Source of the DNA: a virus
IMG/VR virus record: IMGVR_UViG_3300047472_000084
Location: 1 to 47,501 of that record
Direction: 5' to 3' (one strand)
Length of the DNA stretch: 47,501 nucleotides
Part shown: piece by piece, positions 1 to 7,037 of the stretch
Position numbering within the stretch: position 1 is the stretch's first letter
How the letters are laid out: each line of letters starts with the position of its first letter
Notes under the pieces: generated by a model
The model's database searches: none
What the model saw: only the letters and a program-made list of their open reading frames with translations
Told to the model about the DNA's origin: nothing
Translations under genes and position numbers: made by a program

Positions 1-127
1 AGGAGCACCCTTCGTGCAGTATGGAACCGTAACCGGCCGCTTCCTGGCCACCGTCGCTGACACCACCGGCGACCCCGACAACTTCCCCGACGAAGTGCCG
101 GTCACCGGCAAGGTGCGGTTCACCCCC
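1..127. repeat. Terminal direct repeat, left copy
   Basis: Bases 1-127 are identical to 47375-47501. The repeat includes the first codons of the tail-fibre gene, whose upstream context at the right end joins directly to the preceding membrane gene. A length of exactly 127 matches the largest k-mer commonly used by de Bruijn assemblers, so I read it as the closure overlap of a circular contig rather than a biological terminal repeat. Confidence 0.95.
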
Positions 128-1378
128 TCAGTCTCTGCGGTCATCGCGGAGACTGAGGGGGCCATCGTGCTCCCGACCCCAATCACGGCCGACCTCGACT
201 CCGAGGGCTACATCAGCCTCAACGGCGTGCGCGGTGTCTCCCTGATCGCCACGAACAGCACCGGGATCAACCCGACTGACTTCACGTACACGCTGGCCTT
301 CATCGACCTCAAGTACGGCACCACGGCGCTCACCTACCGCTCGTTCAACATCGAACTCCCGGCGAACACGACTGTCGACCTCTCCGACGTCACGCCCATC
401 CCCGTCTCGGGCGGCGTGTCCATCACCCGCGGCGAGAAGGGCGACCCCGGAGATCCCGGCGACCCGGGACAGCCTGGCGACCCGGGAGCCCCTGGGATCA
501 GCGCGTACGAGGTTGCCGTGGCCAACGGGTACAGCGGCACGCAGGCGCAGTGGCTTGCCTCGCTCGTAGGCCCTCCCGGCTCCGGGGGCACCCCCACGAC
601 GCGGGTGATCTCAGCAGGGACCGGCCTGACCGGCGGCGGGGATCTCAGCGCCGACCGCGTCATCGCCCTCTCAGCGGCCACGGTTGCGTCGCTCGCCAAG
701 GCCGACACCGCGCTCCAGTCGGCGCCCGTCACGGCCGTAGCAGGCCGCTCCGGTGACGTCACACTGGCCAAGTCGGACGTAGGCCTCGCCAACGTCGACA
801 ACACGGCTGACACGGCGAAGCCCGTCTCGACCGCCCAGCAGACGGCCCTGAACCTCAAGGCTCCGCTGGCGTCCCCCGCGTTCACCGGCACGGTGACAGG
901 CATCACGGCTACGATGGTCGGGCTCGGCAGCGTCAACAACACCGCCGACACGGCCAAGCCGGTCAGCACCGCGCAGCAGACCGCGCTGAACCTCAAGGCT
1001 CCGCTGGCTAGCCCGGCGTTCACTGGAACCGTCACGGGCATCACTGCTACGATGGTCGGTCTCGACCAGGTCACCAACACCTCTGACGCGAACAAGCCGG
1101 TCTCGACGGCGCAGGCTACCGCCCTCGCTGCCAAGGCACCCCTCGCCAGCCCGGCCTTCACGGGCACCGTCACCGGCATCACCGCCGCGATGGTTGGTCT
1201 CGGCAACGTGACCAACACGGCTGACTCCGCTAAGCCTGTTTCAACGGCTCAGCAGACTGCCCTCGACGCCAAGGTCAATGCCCCTACGGCTATCAAGTCG
1301 ATCCAGCAGATCACCGCAGCGGCATATGCCGCGCTCGGCACGAAGGACGCGTCGGTACTCTACGTGGTGGTCGGCTAG
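14..1378 (+). CDS. Tail fibre with collagen-like segment and tandem repeats
   Basis: A 454-residue virion protein expected at the tail tip, contacting the host. The N-terminal ~130 residues are a beta-rich attachment-type domain. Residues ~143-160 are a collagen-like Gly-X-Y stretch (GDPGDPGQPGDPGAPG), a common trimerising stalk in phage fibres. From about residue 257 there are nearly four copies of a 46-residue repeat (NTADTAKPVSTAQQTAL, then ASPAFTGTVTGIT), the type seen in long tail fibres. The GTG start at 14 follows AGGAGC. The stop overlaps the next start (TAGTG), so the two fibre genes are translationally coupled. The gene is split by the window's artificial ends only in its upstream context. 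Confidence 0.85.
   Translation: MQYGTVTGRFLATVADTTGDPDNFPDEVPVTGKVRFTPSVSAVIAETEGAIVLPTPITADLDSEGYISLNGVRGVSLIATNSTGINPTDFTYTLAFIDLKYGTTALTYRSFNIELPANTTVDLSDVTPIPVSGGVSITRGEKGDPGDPGDPGQPGDPGAPGISAYEVAVANGYSGTQAQWLASLVGPPGSGGTPTTRVISAGTGLTGGGDLSADRVIALSAATVASLAKADTALQSAPVTAVAGRSGDVTLAKSDVGLANVDNTADTAKPVSTAQQTALNLKAPLASPAFTGTVTGITATMVGLGSVNNTADTAKPVSTAQQTALNLKAPLASPAFTGTVTGITATMVGLDQVTNTSDANKPVSTAQATALAAKAPLASPAFTGTVTGITAAMVGLGNVTNTADSAKPVSTAQQTALDAKVNAPTAIKSIQQITAAAYAALGTKDASVLYVVVG
782..1270 (+). repeat. Four tandem 138-bp units in the tail fibre
   Basis: Four in-frame units of about 138 bp (46 residues) lie in tandem, each running from a Gly-Leu-x-x-Val-x-Asn motif through APLASPAFTGTVTGIT. 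The amino acids are far better conserved than the third codon positions, so this is an old duplication held by protein selection. The last copy is truncated. Such repeats can change number by recombination and alter fibre length. Confidence 0.85.
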
Positions 1379-2877
1379 TGCCAGTCTACGCGGGAGCAAC
1401 CGCGCCGTCTGCGTTCAAGGTCGGCTCGGCCGACTGCTCGGCAATCTACGCAGGCTCCACCCTCGTGTGGTCCGCTGCCGTCGCCCCGACGACCCAGGCG
1501 TACTACAGCGACACGTTCTCCTCGACCCTCTCGCCCGTGTGGAAGAAGGCGGGAGCCAACGGTACCGTCACCATCGTCAGCGGCAAGATGGTCATCAACC
1601 CGGGCACTACCGCGGCCTACACGGGCGGCGTGGGCGTGCTCCTGGGCGACCCGGCGAACCTCGGCGGCAACTCCACAACTGGAGCCCCGGCAGCTATCTC
1701 GGACATCGACATGACGTTCGATGTGACGCTCGTGAACCTCCTGGAGCAGTACCCCGCCATCACGCTCGGAGCCCGCACCGCGGACCTCTGGGTCGGTGGC
1801 GCGGGTGACGGCTCGCCGAAGTCCGGCAGCATGATCATCCTGGAGCCCGGCGCGAACGGCGGGCAGATCGAGTTCCAGAACGGCTACGCCGCGGGCACCA
1901 CGACAGGCACCACGCCCTTCACGTTCCCCGGCACGTCGTTCACCATGCGCATCGTCGCAACCGGCAAGCGGCTCCAGATCCGCGCCTGGACCGTGGGCGG
2001 CACGCAGCCAACCACCTGGGGTTACGACAACGCCAACCACATCATCGACCAGTCCGACGGCTTCGTGCTGTTCACCGCGTCGAACGGTGGCCAGACCGGC
2101 ACGGGCAACCAGCAGGCGAAGACGTTCTCCATCGACAACTTCGTCTCGACCGTCCCCATCCGCCAACTCGGCACGGCAGTCGCCGCTCCCACGACGGATC
2201 CCGCTGGCTTCACGCGGCTCATGACGGAGAACTTCGACACCGCCGCCGCAGCAGGCACGGGCGCCGGGCAGTTCATGACCGTCTACGCCAACTCGTTCCA
2301 GCCGTACGACGAGGCGTCCCCGTACTTCCCGCGGGCGATGAACTCGGCCCACGATGGCGTCCTCGACATCACCCTCGACGGCACCCGCGGGTCGGCCGGT
2401 TCGTTTGGCTCCCCGTCGAACTACTTCAACCGTCTCGGCGGCAGGTTCGCCATGCGAGCCAAGGCCATCGGCGGCATCGGCAACGGCCCGGCGTTCATGC
2501 TCTGGCCGTCCTCCGGCGTCTGGGCTGACGGCGAGGTCGACTTCCCCGAGTCGGTATCCAGTTCCGGCGGGCAGTACGGCTTCCAGGACTCCCCCTGGAT
2601 CCACCAGCACTCCATGGTGGTCGGGTCGGAGGCCAACGCACAGGACGTCAACCTCGGCGTCTCCTGGCGTGACTGGCACGTCTACGCGGTCGAGTGGAAG
2701 CCGGGCACGTCGGCGAACGTCGGCGGCTCGCTGAAATACTACGTCGACGACGTCCTCGTTTACACGTCCACGACTGACATCCCGTTCACGACCCACCGGT
2801 TCATGTACCAGGTCGGCAACTACGGCGGTGCCGGTCACCTCTACATCGACTGGGTTACGATCTCGACCCTCTCGTAG
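1378..2877 (+). CDS. Minor tail/fibre protein with GH16-like glycanase domain
   Basis: 499 residues. The first ~40 residues (VYAGATAPSAFKVGSAD...) resemble short attachment domains of actinophage tail proteins. Residues ~45-260 form a beta-sandwich-like region. From ~280 to the end the sequence resembles glycoside hydrolase family 16: the motif GEVDFPES places E386, D388 and E391 in the E-x-D-x-x-E pattern that carries the GH16 nucleophile and acid/base. A typical GH16 C-terminal sequence follows (WHVYAVEW, YYVDDV). Likely role: a tail-borne depolymerase that cuts a host surface glycan during adsorption. GTG start 1378 overlaps the upstream stop. Substrate unknown. This is the last gene before a terminator, closing the late operon. 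Confidence 0.8.
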   Translation: MPVYAGATAPSAFKVGSADCSAIYAGSTLVWSAAVAPTTQAYYSDTFSSTLSPVWKKAGANGTVTIVSGKMVINPGTTAAYTGGVGVLLGDPANLGGNSTTGAPAAISDIDMTFDVTLVNLLEQYPAITLGARTADLWVGGAGDGSPKSGSMIILEPGANGGQIEFQNGYAAGTTTGTTPFTFPGTSFTMRIVATGKRLQIRAWTVGGTQPTTWGYDNANHIIDQSDGFVLFTASNGGQTGTGNQQAKTFSIDNFVSTVPIRQLGTAVAAPTTDPAGFTRLMTENFDTAAAAGTGAGQFMTVYANSFQPYDEASPYFPRAMNSAHDGVLDITLDGTRGSAGSFGSPSNYFNRLGGRFAMRAKAIGGIGNGPAFMLWPSSGVWADGEVDFPESVSSSGGQYGFQDSPWIHQHSMVVGSEANAQDVNLGVSWRDWHVYAVEWKPGTSANVGGSLKYYVDDVLVYTSTTDIPFTTHRFMYQVGNYGGAGHLYIDWVTISTLS

Positions 2878-2890
2878 CACGACCTGCCCC

Positions 2891-2916
2891 CGGCTTCGGC
2901 TGGGGGCTTGTCGTCG
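2891..2916 (+). terminator. Terminator-like hairpin closing the late operon
   Basis: Just after the stop of the GH16 fibre gene, GCCCCCGGC and GGCTGGGGGC pair around a short TTC-containing loop. The following bases are only moderately T-rich. The position at the end of the late genes and before a leaderless promoter supports termination. Confidence 0.6.
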
Positions 2917-2930
2917 TTCACAGGACCTGC

Positions 2931-2942
2931 TACCCTTGACGC
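2931..2942 (+). promoter_or_regulatory. Leaderless promoter (-10 TACCCT)
   Basis: TACCCT at 2931-2936 is followed by six bases and the ATG at 2943. This -10/six bases/start geometry recurs at eight other genes here and implies transcription starting on or next to the start codon. No ribosome-binding site fits between them. Confidence 0.5.
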
Positions 2943-3119
2943 ATGCGACCATACCGACACATCCCGACCGCCGACCTCGTCTCGTGGCGTGACGACTCCT
3001 TCCGAAAGATCCAGTGGCTCATCATCGGCCACCACACCAGTGCCCTCGTCCGTCCCGTCCGCCGGGAACTCGCGCGTCTCCAGCGTGAACTCGACCGCCG
3101 TTCGGAGGAGGCCAAGTGA
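2943..3119 (+). CDS. Small basic protein, first gene after late terminator
   Basis: 58 residues beginning MRPYRHIPTADLVSWRDDSF. It is rich in Arg with a probable amphipathic C-terminal helix (RRELARLQRELDRRSEEAK). No family recognised. Its ATG lies exactly six bases after a TACCCT -10 box, so it is probably translated from a leaderless mRNA. Its stop overlaps the GTG of the next gene as AAGTGA, starting a translationally coupled three-gene run that ends with the nucleotide kinase. The conclusion that it is real rests on this geometry and coupling, not on homology. Confidence 0.65.
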   Translation: MRPYRHIPTADLVSWRDDSFRKIQWLIIGHHTSALVRPVRRELARLQRELDRRSEEAK

Positions 3120-3295
3120 CCCACTCGTTCTGGCTCAACTTCCTCATCATCCTGGGGATCTTCACGGGGGGCGTCGGAGTGATCGTCGGCTTTGCTGTGC
3201 TCCTCGCCTTCGCCCCCACGTGGGTGTATGGCATCGCGATCGGCGGCATCCTCATCGCCTACATCGCCTACCTGGCAAAGGTGGTGACCAAGTGA
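3116..3295 (+). CDS. Small two-helix membrane protein
   Basis: 59 residues starting VTHSFWLNFLIILGIFTGG. Two hydrophobic segments are visible at about residues 8-33 and 38-55, separated by FAPTWVYG, with a short Lys-containing C-terminus. It overlaps both neighbours by four bases (GTGA), so translation is coupled. No family recognised. Its place in an early-type operon before a nucleotide kinase does not suggest a lysis role; an effect on the host membrane is possible but speculative. Confidence 0.65.
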   Translation: MTHSFWLNFLIILGIFTGGVGVIVGFAVLLAFAPTWVYGIAIGGILIAYIAYLAKVVTK

Positions 3296-3864
3296 CCGCG
3301 CTCCCGCCCCTCGTGGGCCTCATCGGCAAGAAGCGTGTCGGCAAGGACACCTTCGCCGCCGTCCTCGTCGAGGAGTTCGGCTTCGCCCGCGTGGCGTTCG
3401 CCGACCCGCTCAAGGAGATGGCGCTGACCATCGACCCGCTGCTTCCGTCGGATGGCCTCTACACGTACCACCTTGCAGAGGCTGTCGATGATCTAGGCTG
3501 GGAGCACGTCAAGGACACCTACCCCGAAGCCCGTCGCTTCCTCCAGCGCCTGGGCGACGGCGTCCGCCAGTTCGACGAGGACTTCTGGGTCGCCGCGGGG
3601 ATGCAGGAAGCCTCTAGCAACCGAGCCGAAGGCTTCCCTGTCGTCATCACCGACGTGCGCTACCCGAACGAGGCCGATGCCATTCGCGAGGCAGGTGGCA
3701 CGCTGGTTCGCATCACGCGACCTGGCGTCGACGACGGCGACACCCACGCGAGCGAGACGGCGCTGGTCGGCTACGAGACCGAGGAAGAGTTCCACAACGC
3801 CTCCTCTGTCAGCGACCTCAAGGACTGGGTCCGCGCGCTGGCGCAGATCGAACTCGGACTCTAA
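3292..3864 (+). CDS. Deoxynucleoside monophosphate kinase-like protein
   Basis: 190 residues from the GTG at 3292, which overlaps the upstream stop. The N-terminus LVGLIGKKRVGKDTFA is a P-loop (residues ~12-20, GxxxxGKDT) of the kind seen in phage dNMP kinases and AAA-like adenylate kinase relatives. It continues with ADPLKEM, a central helical lid region, and VVITDVRYPNEADAIREAGG, the second Walker-type strand typical of this group. Expected reaction: ATP-dependent phosphorylation of a deoxynucleoside monophosphate, feeding DNA synthesis. The exact base specificity cannot be read from sequence. Confidence 0.82.
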   Translation: MTALPPLVGLIGKKRVGKDTFAAVLVEEFGFARVAFADPLKEMALTIDPLLPSDGLYTYHLAEAVDDLGWEHVKDTYPEARRFLQRLGDGVRQFDEDFWVAAGMQEASSNRAEGFPVVITDVRYPNEADAIREAGGTLVRITRPGVDDGDTHASETALVGYETEEEFHNASSVSDLKDWVRALAQIELGL

Positions 3865-3933
3865 CCTGAACGCCAGCCGAGTACCGGGTCGGCGGGACCT
3901 GCACGCGGGGTACATCCTGGGCGTCCGCTGTAC

Positions 3934-4067
3934 GAAATAGTGACAAAAGTGACATAAGTGACCCCTAATCTCTATCTCTCCTTATAGACTTTAACATCTA
4001 TAGGAAGTAATAGGAAAACCCGTCACTTATGTCACTTTTGTCACTCGTACCGATCCGGTACTATCTC
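3934..4067 (+). promoter_or_regulatory. Duplicated iteron/inverted-repeat promoter element, copy 1
   Basis: A 134-bp intergenic element nearly identical to 19741-19876. Its left arm (3939-3962) is three 9-bp direct units (AGTGACAAA, AGTGACATA, AGTGAC). The right arm (4022-4045) is its perfect 24-base reverse complement. The 59-base AT-rich centre holds a smaller inverted repeat (TTATAGA, TCTATAG). Downstream lie a 15-bp palindrome GTACCGATCCGGTAC (4047-4061) and a -10-like TACTAT preceded by TTGTCA, but with only 15 bases between the boxes, against 17 in copy 2. It precedes the Cas4/RecB-like exonuclease. A dimeric or cooperative DNA-binding protein is expected to use it. Confidence 0.85.
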
Positions 4068-4092
4068 AGGCCGCCCGCCCTACCCCGCGCTT

Positions 4093-4101
4093 GTGTAGTA
4101 T
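4093..4101 (+). promoter_or_regulatory. Promoter GTGTAGTAT for the exonuclease
   Basis: An exact copy of the GTGTAGTAT box found eight times in the window. The -10 hexamer TAGTAT ends five bases before the GTG start at 4107, so the transcript is probably leaderless. It sits 25 bases after the duplicated iteron element. Confidence 0.6.
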
Positions 4102-4106
4102 GTCAC

Positions 4107-4958
4107 GTGACTACTCCCAAGGTAAAGACCATCAAGCGCCAGGACACCCGCTTCTACGTCGACCCCGACGACGCGGCCGTCAAGGTCCCCGGCGTGACCT
4201 CCGTCCTCAACATGATCGGCAAGCCCTTCCTCCAGCACTGGGCGGCGAAACTCGTCGCTGAGTACGCCGTCGACAACATGGGCCCGATCACCCAACTCGT
4301 CCTCAACGGGGACCGCCAGGGTGCCATCGACCTCGCCAAGGGCGCTCCGCGCCGTAACACGGCCCAGGCTGCCGACACCGGCACCGCCGCGCACGCCGCG
4401 TTCGAGCGCATGGCCAAGGGCCTCGGTCCGGGCCGCGTGACCCCTGACATCCAGGTCTTCGTCGAGCACTTCGACAAGTTCCTCAACGACCAGCAGCCCG
4501 AGTACGTGTTCCTCGAAGAGACCGTCTGGTCTGACACCTACGGCTACGCCGGATCCTTCGACGCCTACATGATCCTCAACGGCAAGCGCTACTTCGTCGA
4601 CAACAAGACGACCCGCAGCGGCATCCACGCCGAGGTCGGCATCCAGTTGGCCGCGTACCGCTACTCCGACAACATCATCCGCCAGGACGGCACCCGCGTC
4701 CCGACGCCGGAGGCGGACGGTGGCCTGGTGATCCACGTACGACCCGAAGGGCTCAAGGTCGTCGAGGTCCAGGCCGACGAGGAGTGCTTCGAGGTGTTCA
4801 AGGCCCTTCGCCAGGTCTTCGACTACGACAAGGGCCTCTCGAAGCAGATCGTCTCCGAGACCGAACTCTTCACGACCTACGTCGACGAGGACGCCCTCCC
4901 GACCGGCCCGCAGCGCCGTCGCCCGCGTGCCCCGAAGCGTGCTACAATTCCAGCATGA
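4107..4958 (+). CDS. Cas4/RecB-like PD-(D/E)XK exonuclease
   Basis: 283 residues from the GTG at 4107; an upstream in-frame ATG at 4029 lies inside the inverted repeat and is rejected. Nuclease signature: GTAAHAAFE with H96, YAGSFDAY with D152, YFVDNKTT with D165 and K167, then EVGIQLAAYRY with Q180 and Y184 (the QxxxY motif of RecB/Cas4 nucleases). Expected function: metal-dependent exonuclease in phage recombination or end processing. The C-terminus is basic (RRRPRAPKRA) and may bind DNA. The preceding regulatory element is duplicated in front of the endonuclease VII gene at 19896, suggesting co-regulated recombination nucleases. The stop overlaps the next ATG (ATGA). Confidence 0.85.
   Translation: MTTPKVKTIKRQDTRFYVDPDDAAVKVPGVTSVLNMIGKPFLQHWAAKLVAEYAVDNMGPITQLVLNGDRQGAIDLAKGAPRRNTAQAADTGTAAHAAFERMAKGLGPGRVTPDIQVFVEHFDKFLNDQQPEYVFLEETVWSDTYGYAGSFDAYMILNGKRYFVDNKTTRSGIHAEVGIQLAAYRYSDNIIRQDGTRVPTPEADGGLVIHVRPEGLKVVEVQADEECFEVFKALRQVFDYDKGLSKQIVSETELFTTYVDEDALPTGPQRRRPRAPKRATIPA
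4943..4954 (+). promoter_or_regulatory. Leaderless promoter (-10 TACAAT)
   Basis: TACAAT at 4943-4948, six bases, then ATG at 4955. It lies inside the end of the exonuclease coding region, so the next gene could be expressed both by coupling and by its own leaderless transcript. Confidence 0.5.
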
Positions 4959-5260
4959 GCATTCGCAGCGTAATCGAATCCAATGGCCTCGAAGAGGTCG
5001 CCGAACTCTCCTCCGGGGACTGGGACTGGTCCACAACGGGGGTCTACTTCCAACGCTCCTCCGGCCTGTTCTTCATCCTGGAGGACGGCGGCTGTTCCTG
5101 CAACTACTACGGCGAGGACGTCAACGACCTGAGTGACCTCGATCAGGTCTCCCGGGAGCGCGCCATCAGTGCCATCGTGGACTTCGCCGGAGGCGGCTAC
5201 CTCGCTGCCTCGGCCGACGACGTCCAGCGCGAGATCGCCAAGGTGAGGGACTTCCGGTGA
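4955..5260 (+). CDS. Hypothetical protein with SGDWDW motif
   Basis: 101 residues starting MSIRSVIESNGLEEVAELSS, then GDWDWSTTGVYFQRSSGLFF and a small GGCSCNYYGED segment. Short proteins with this GDW...VY...GCSC layout are frequent in actinophage genomes, but I know no function. An internal promoter of the leaderless type sits immediately upstream and the ATG overlaps the exonuclease stop. Cys-x-Cys is too little to claim a metal site. Confidence 0.75.
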   Translation: MSIRSVIESNGLEEVAELSSGDWDWSTTGVYFQRSSGLFFILEDGGCSCNYYGEDVNDLSDLDQVSRERAISAIVDFAGGGYLAASADDVQREIAKVRDFR

Positions 5261-5481
5261 GCCGCCAGATGCCCGACACCGACGCCGCGTACCGCGTCCG
5301 CATGATCGAGGCCGGCCGCATCACGGACGGCGTCGAGCGCGTGGTCATCTTCGGACCCTACGCCACCGTTGGCGCGGCCCGTGGCCAGGCCACGCGCCTC
5401 AAGCCGAAGCGCCGCAACCCCGCGCACCAGTGGGACCGAGAGATCACGGTCGAGCGCGCGACCGGATGGGAGACAGTGTGA
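5257..5481 (+). CDS. Hypothetical basic protein
   Basis: 74 residues starting MSRQMPDTDAAYRVRMIEAG. The pattern RVRMIEAGRITDGVERVVIFGPYATVGAARGQATR followed by a Trp-Asp-Arg segment is compact and mixed alpha/beta; similar small proteins occur in actinophages, without known role. GTGA overlap with the gene before and TGTGA overlap with the gene after show translational coupling. Confidence 0.7.
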   Translation: MSRQMPDTDAAYRVRMIEAGRITDGVERVVIFGPYATVGAARGQATRLKPKRRNPAHQWDREITVERATGWETV

Positions 5482-5579
5482 AACCAGACGACGACCTCGA
5501 AGACGAACTCCGCGGCAAGGCCATCGCCCGCGCCGAAGACTACGACGAAGACGAAGGGAAGCCCGAGTTTTGGGACTGA
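5478..5579 (+). CDS. Very small acidic protein
   Basis: 33 residues (MKPDDDLEDELRGKAIARAE, then DYDEDEGKPEFWD), more than a third Asp/Glu. It is supported only by its four-base overlap with the previous stop and by sitting in an unbroken coupled series. No function can be proposed from sequence; acidic miniproteins can mimic DNA, but nothing specific shows it. Confidence 0.5.
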   Translation: MKPDDDLEDELRGKAIARAEDYDEDEGKPEFWD

Positions 5580-5758
5580 GCACCCGCGCCGCCCGGCAGA
5601 TCCGTGAGGGCATCCTGATCGCCAGACAGTTCCTTCGCAAGGAACGTCTCGGCCCGCGCCGCTTCTCATCTGCGCTGTCCGCGCAAGCGTACGCGGAGTA
5701 CCGATATCACCACACGTACTGGCCCGAAGTTCGATCCTTCTCTCCTCGCCGCCCATAG
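5570..5758 (+). CDS. Hypothetical basic protein, TTG start
   Basis: 62 residues from TTG 5570 (LGLSTRAARQIREGILIARQ, then many Arg/Tyr/His). It overlaps the previous gene by ten bases. The frame ends directly before a strong terminator, which is why I accept it. No family recognised; the start is uncertain because no ATG or GTG precedes the helical N-terminus. Confidence 0.5.
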   Translation: MGLSTRAARQIREGILIARQFLRKERLGPRRFSSALSAQAYAEYRYHHTYWPEVRSFSPRRP

Positions 5759-5765
5759 ACCCACA

Positions 5766-5808
5766 CGGCCCCCTGCCTGATCCCATCGGAACTCAGCCAG
5801 GGGGCCGC
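5766..5808 (+). terminator. Terminator hairpin
   Basis: GGCCCCCTG and CAGGGGGCC flank a ~23-base loop and are followed by GCTGTGATATAT. It closes the operon that starts with the exonuclease and precedes a GTGTAGTAT promoter. Confidence 0.65.
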
Positions 5809-5838
5809 TGTGATATATCGCCCAAGCCGCCCCGCTCA

Positions 5839-5847
5839 GTGTAGTAT
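5839..5847 (+). promoter_or_regulatory. Promoter GTGTAGTAT
   Basis: Exact GTGTAGTAT box after a terminator; start codon 31 bases downstream, with an AAGGAGG ribosome site (5868-5874), so this transcript has a short leader. Confidence 0.6.
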
Positions 5848-5878
5848 CTCCCTGCAACCCCACTACCAAGGAGGACGC

Positions 5879-6424
5879 GTGAGCGTTTACACCACGTACG
5901 ACGACGGCATCTACCAGGACAGCGACGGGGACATCGTCCTGGTCGACGACAACCAGGCCGCCCTCATCGGCACCGGTCACAACGGTGACACGTACATCGA
6001 CCTGAGCCGGTCGAAGAAGATCGCCGACCTCCCGCGCAACCAGAACGTGAGCCTGCCCGCCCCGGCGCCGGAGCCGGTCAAGCCGCCCCGTCTCGCCGAC
6101 GGCGTCTACCAGTACATCGACGGGGAGATCGTACAGAGCATCGACGGGGAAATCCACACCCTCCTCTCGTCTGACTCCTGCCCGGACCACGACGTCTTCT
6201 GGAACAGCCTCGACCTCGACGACTTCGACGACCTGGTCCGCCTGACTGCCGCTCCCTTCGAGACCCCGCGCGACGGTGTCTACACCGACAAGGATGGGGA
6301 CTTCACCCTGTTCAAGGACGGCCAGGGCTACTGGCTCACCCCGATCGAGGCACCGGACTTCTCCGACCCGTACCCCGCCCCCGAGTTCTACGCGCCCTAC
6401 ACCCCCCTCGTGGAGGCCAAGTAA
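5879..6424 (+). CDS. Acidic protein with three DG(I/V)Y repeats
   Basis: 181 residues from the GTG at 5879, chosen because AAGGAGG lies four bases upstream. Three related motifs are spaced along it: DGIYQDSDGDIVLVDD near the N-terminus, DGVYQYIDGEIVQSIDGE in the middle and DGVYTDKDGDFTLFKDG near the C-terminus, joined by a Pro-rich linker (APAPEPVKPP). This suggests three small beta-hairpin modules. The protein is strongly acidic. No known family recognised. Codons 3-5 of the gene contain a GTTTACAC motif. Confidence 0.75.
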   Translation: MSVYTTYDDGIYQDSDGDIVLVDDNQAALIGTGHNGDTYIDLSRSKKIADLPRNQNVSLPAPAPEPVKPPRLADGVYQYIDGEIVQSIDGEIHTLLSSDSCPDHDVFWNSLDLDDFDDLVRLTAAPFETPRDGVYTDKDGDFTLFKDGQGYWLTPIEAPDFSDPYPAPEFYAPYTPLVEAK

Positions 6425-6426
6425 CA

Positions 6427-6822
6427 GTGGCGCTCAAGGGTAACCACGACGACCTCATGTGGTTCGTCGGCCTCTGCGAAGGCGAAGCGTGCATCGACCT
6501 CTCCAAGGGGCGCTACGCACGCATCCGCCTCGCCATGACCGACCGCGACGTCGTCGGCCGTGCGGCGACCATGATGGACACCTCGATCCGCCTGTCCCTC
6601 AAGAAGGCCCCCGCGGCCCCCACCTGGCACGCCGAGATCTCCGGCCCTCGCGCCGAAGCCATCATCCGCGAGATCCTTCCCCACATGGGGACCCGGCGCT
6701 CGCAGAAGGCAGCCGAAGTCCTCGCCGCCGTCGAGTACCGCCGCGACGAGCGCGGACGCAAGTCCATCCCCGGCCCGGCGGTCACCCGCCCGGCAGGCAT
6801 CATGGCAGGAGAGCCCGCGTGA
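6427..6822 (+). CDS. LAGLIDADG-like homing endonuclease-type protein
   Basis: 131 residues (GTG start). WFVGLCEGEACIDLSKGRYAR, RIRLAMTDRDVVGRAATMM, WHAEISGPRAEAI and LPHMGTRRSQKA follow the order of motifs in single-domain LAGLIDADG proteins, where the first motif normally reads like AGLFEGEGC and carries the catalytic acid. Here the acid E is kept. No intron or intein is seen in neighbouring genes, so it is free-standing; in actinophages such proteins are widespread and may be domesticated DNA-binding proteins. Catalysis is unproven. Confidence 0.72.
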   Translation: MALKGNHDDLMWFVGLCEGEACIDLSKGRYARIRLAMTDRDVVGRAATMMDTSIRLSLKKAPAAPTWHAEISGPRAEAIIREILPHMGTRRSQKAAEVLAAVEYRRDERGRKSIPGPAVTRPAGIMAGEPA

Positions 6823-7037
6823 GCCCATTCGAGCGGCACAGCACGGCGACCACTGAGTCGCTACAGGCGCTCTGGGGGGTCGCCCTGGACCTCGACGAGC
6901 CGGAAGACGCGCTTCTCTCCGTCCCGGACGGCGACGGCGGCTTGGCGATTGTCGCCCTGACGTACGAGGAGTTCTACGAACTCCACGAGGCCGTCAACGC
7001 CCTCTACGCCCACATCCGACAGGAGAACTCCAACTGA
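6819..7037 (+). CDS. Hypothetical small protein
   Basis: 72 residues starting VSPFERHSTATTESLQALWG. The C-terminus (VALTYEEFYELHEAVNALYAHI) looks like one amphipathic helix. GTGA overlap with the gene before; the TGA stop overlaps the CTG start of the NrdH gene. No family recognised. Confidence 0.65.
   Translation: MSPFERHSTATTESLQALWGVALDLDEPEDALLSVPDGDGGLAIVALTYEEFYELHEAVNALYAHIRQENSN

Noticed and set aside
1-127. Biological direct terminal repeats
   Set aside because: Exactly 127 bases, starting in a ribosome site and ending within a gene, is better explained by assembly overlap; no evidence of defined ends can be seen in sequence alone.
1375-2952. 525-residue open frame on the minus strand
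   Set aside because: It mirrors the GH16 fibre gene in a GC-rich sequence, has composition typical of an antisense shadow (Arg/Gly/Val/Asp rich) and no recognisable domain.
4029-4106. Longer start (ATG 4029) for the exonuclease
   Set aside because: The ATG lies in the inverted-repeat arm, lacks a ribosome site, and the extra residues do not fit the nuclease family; the promoter box is downstream of it.
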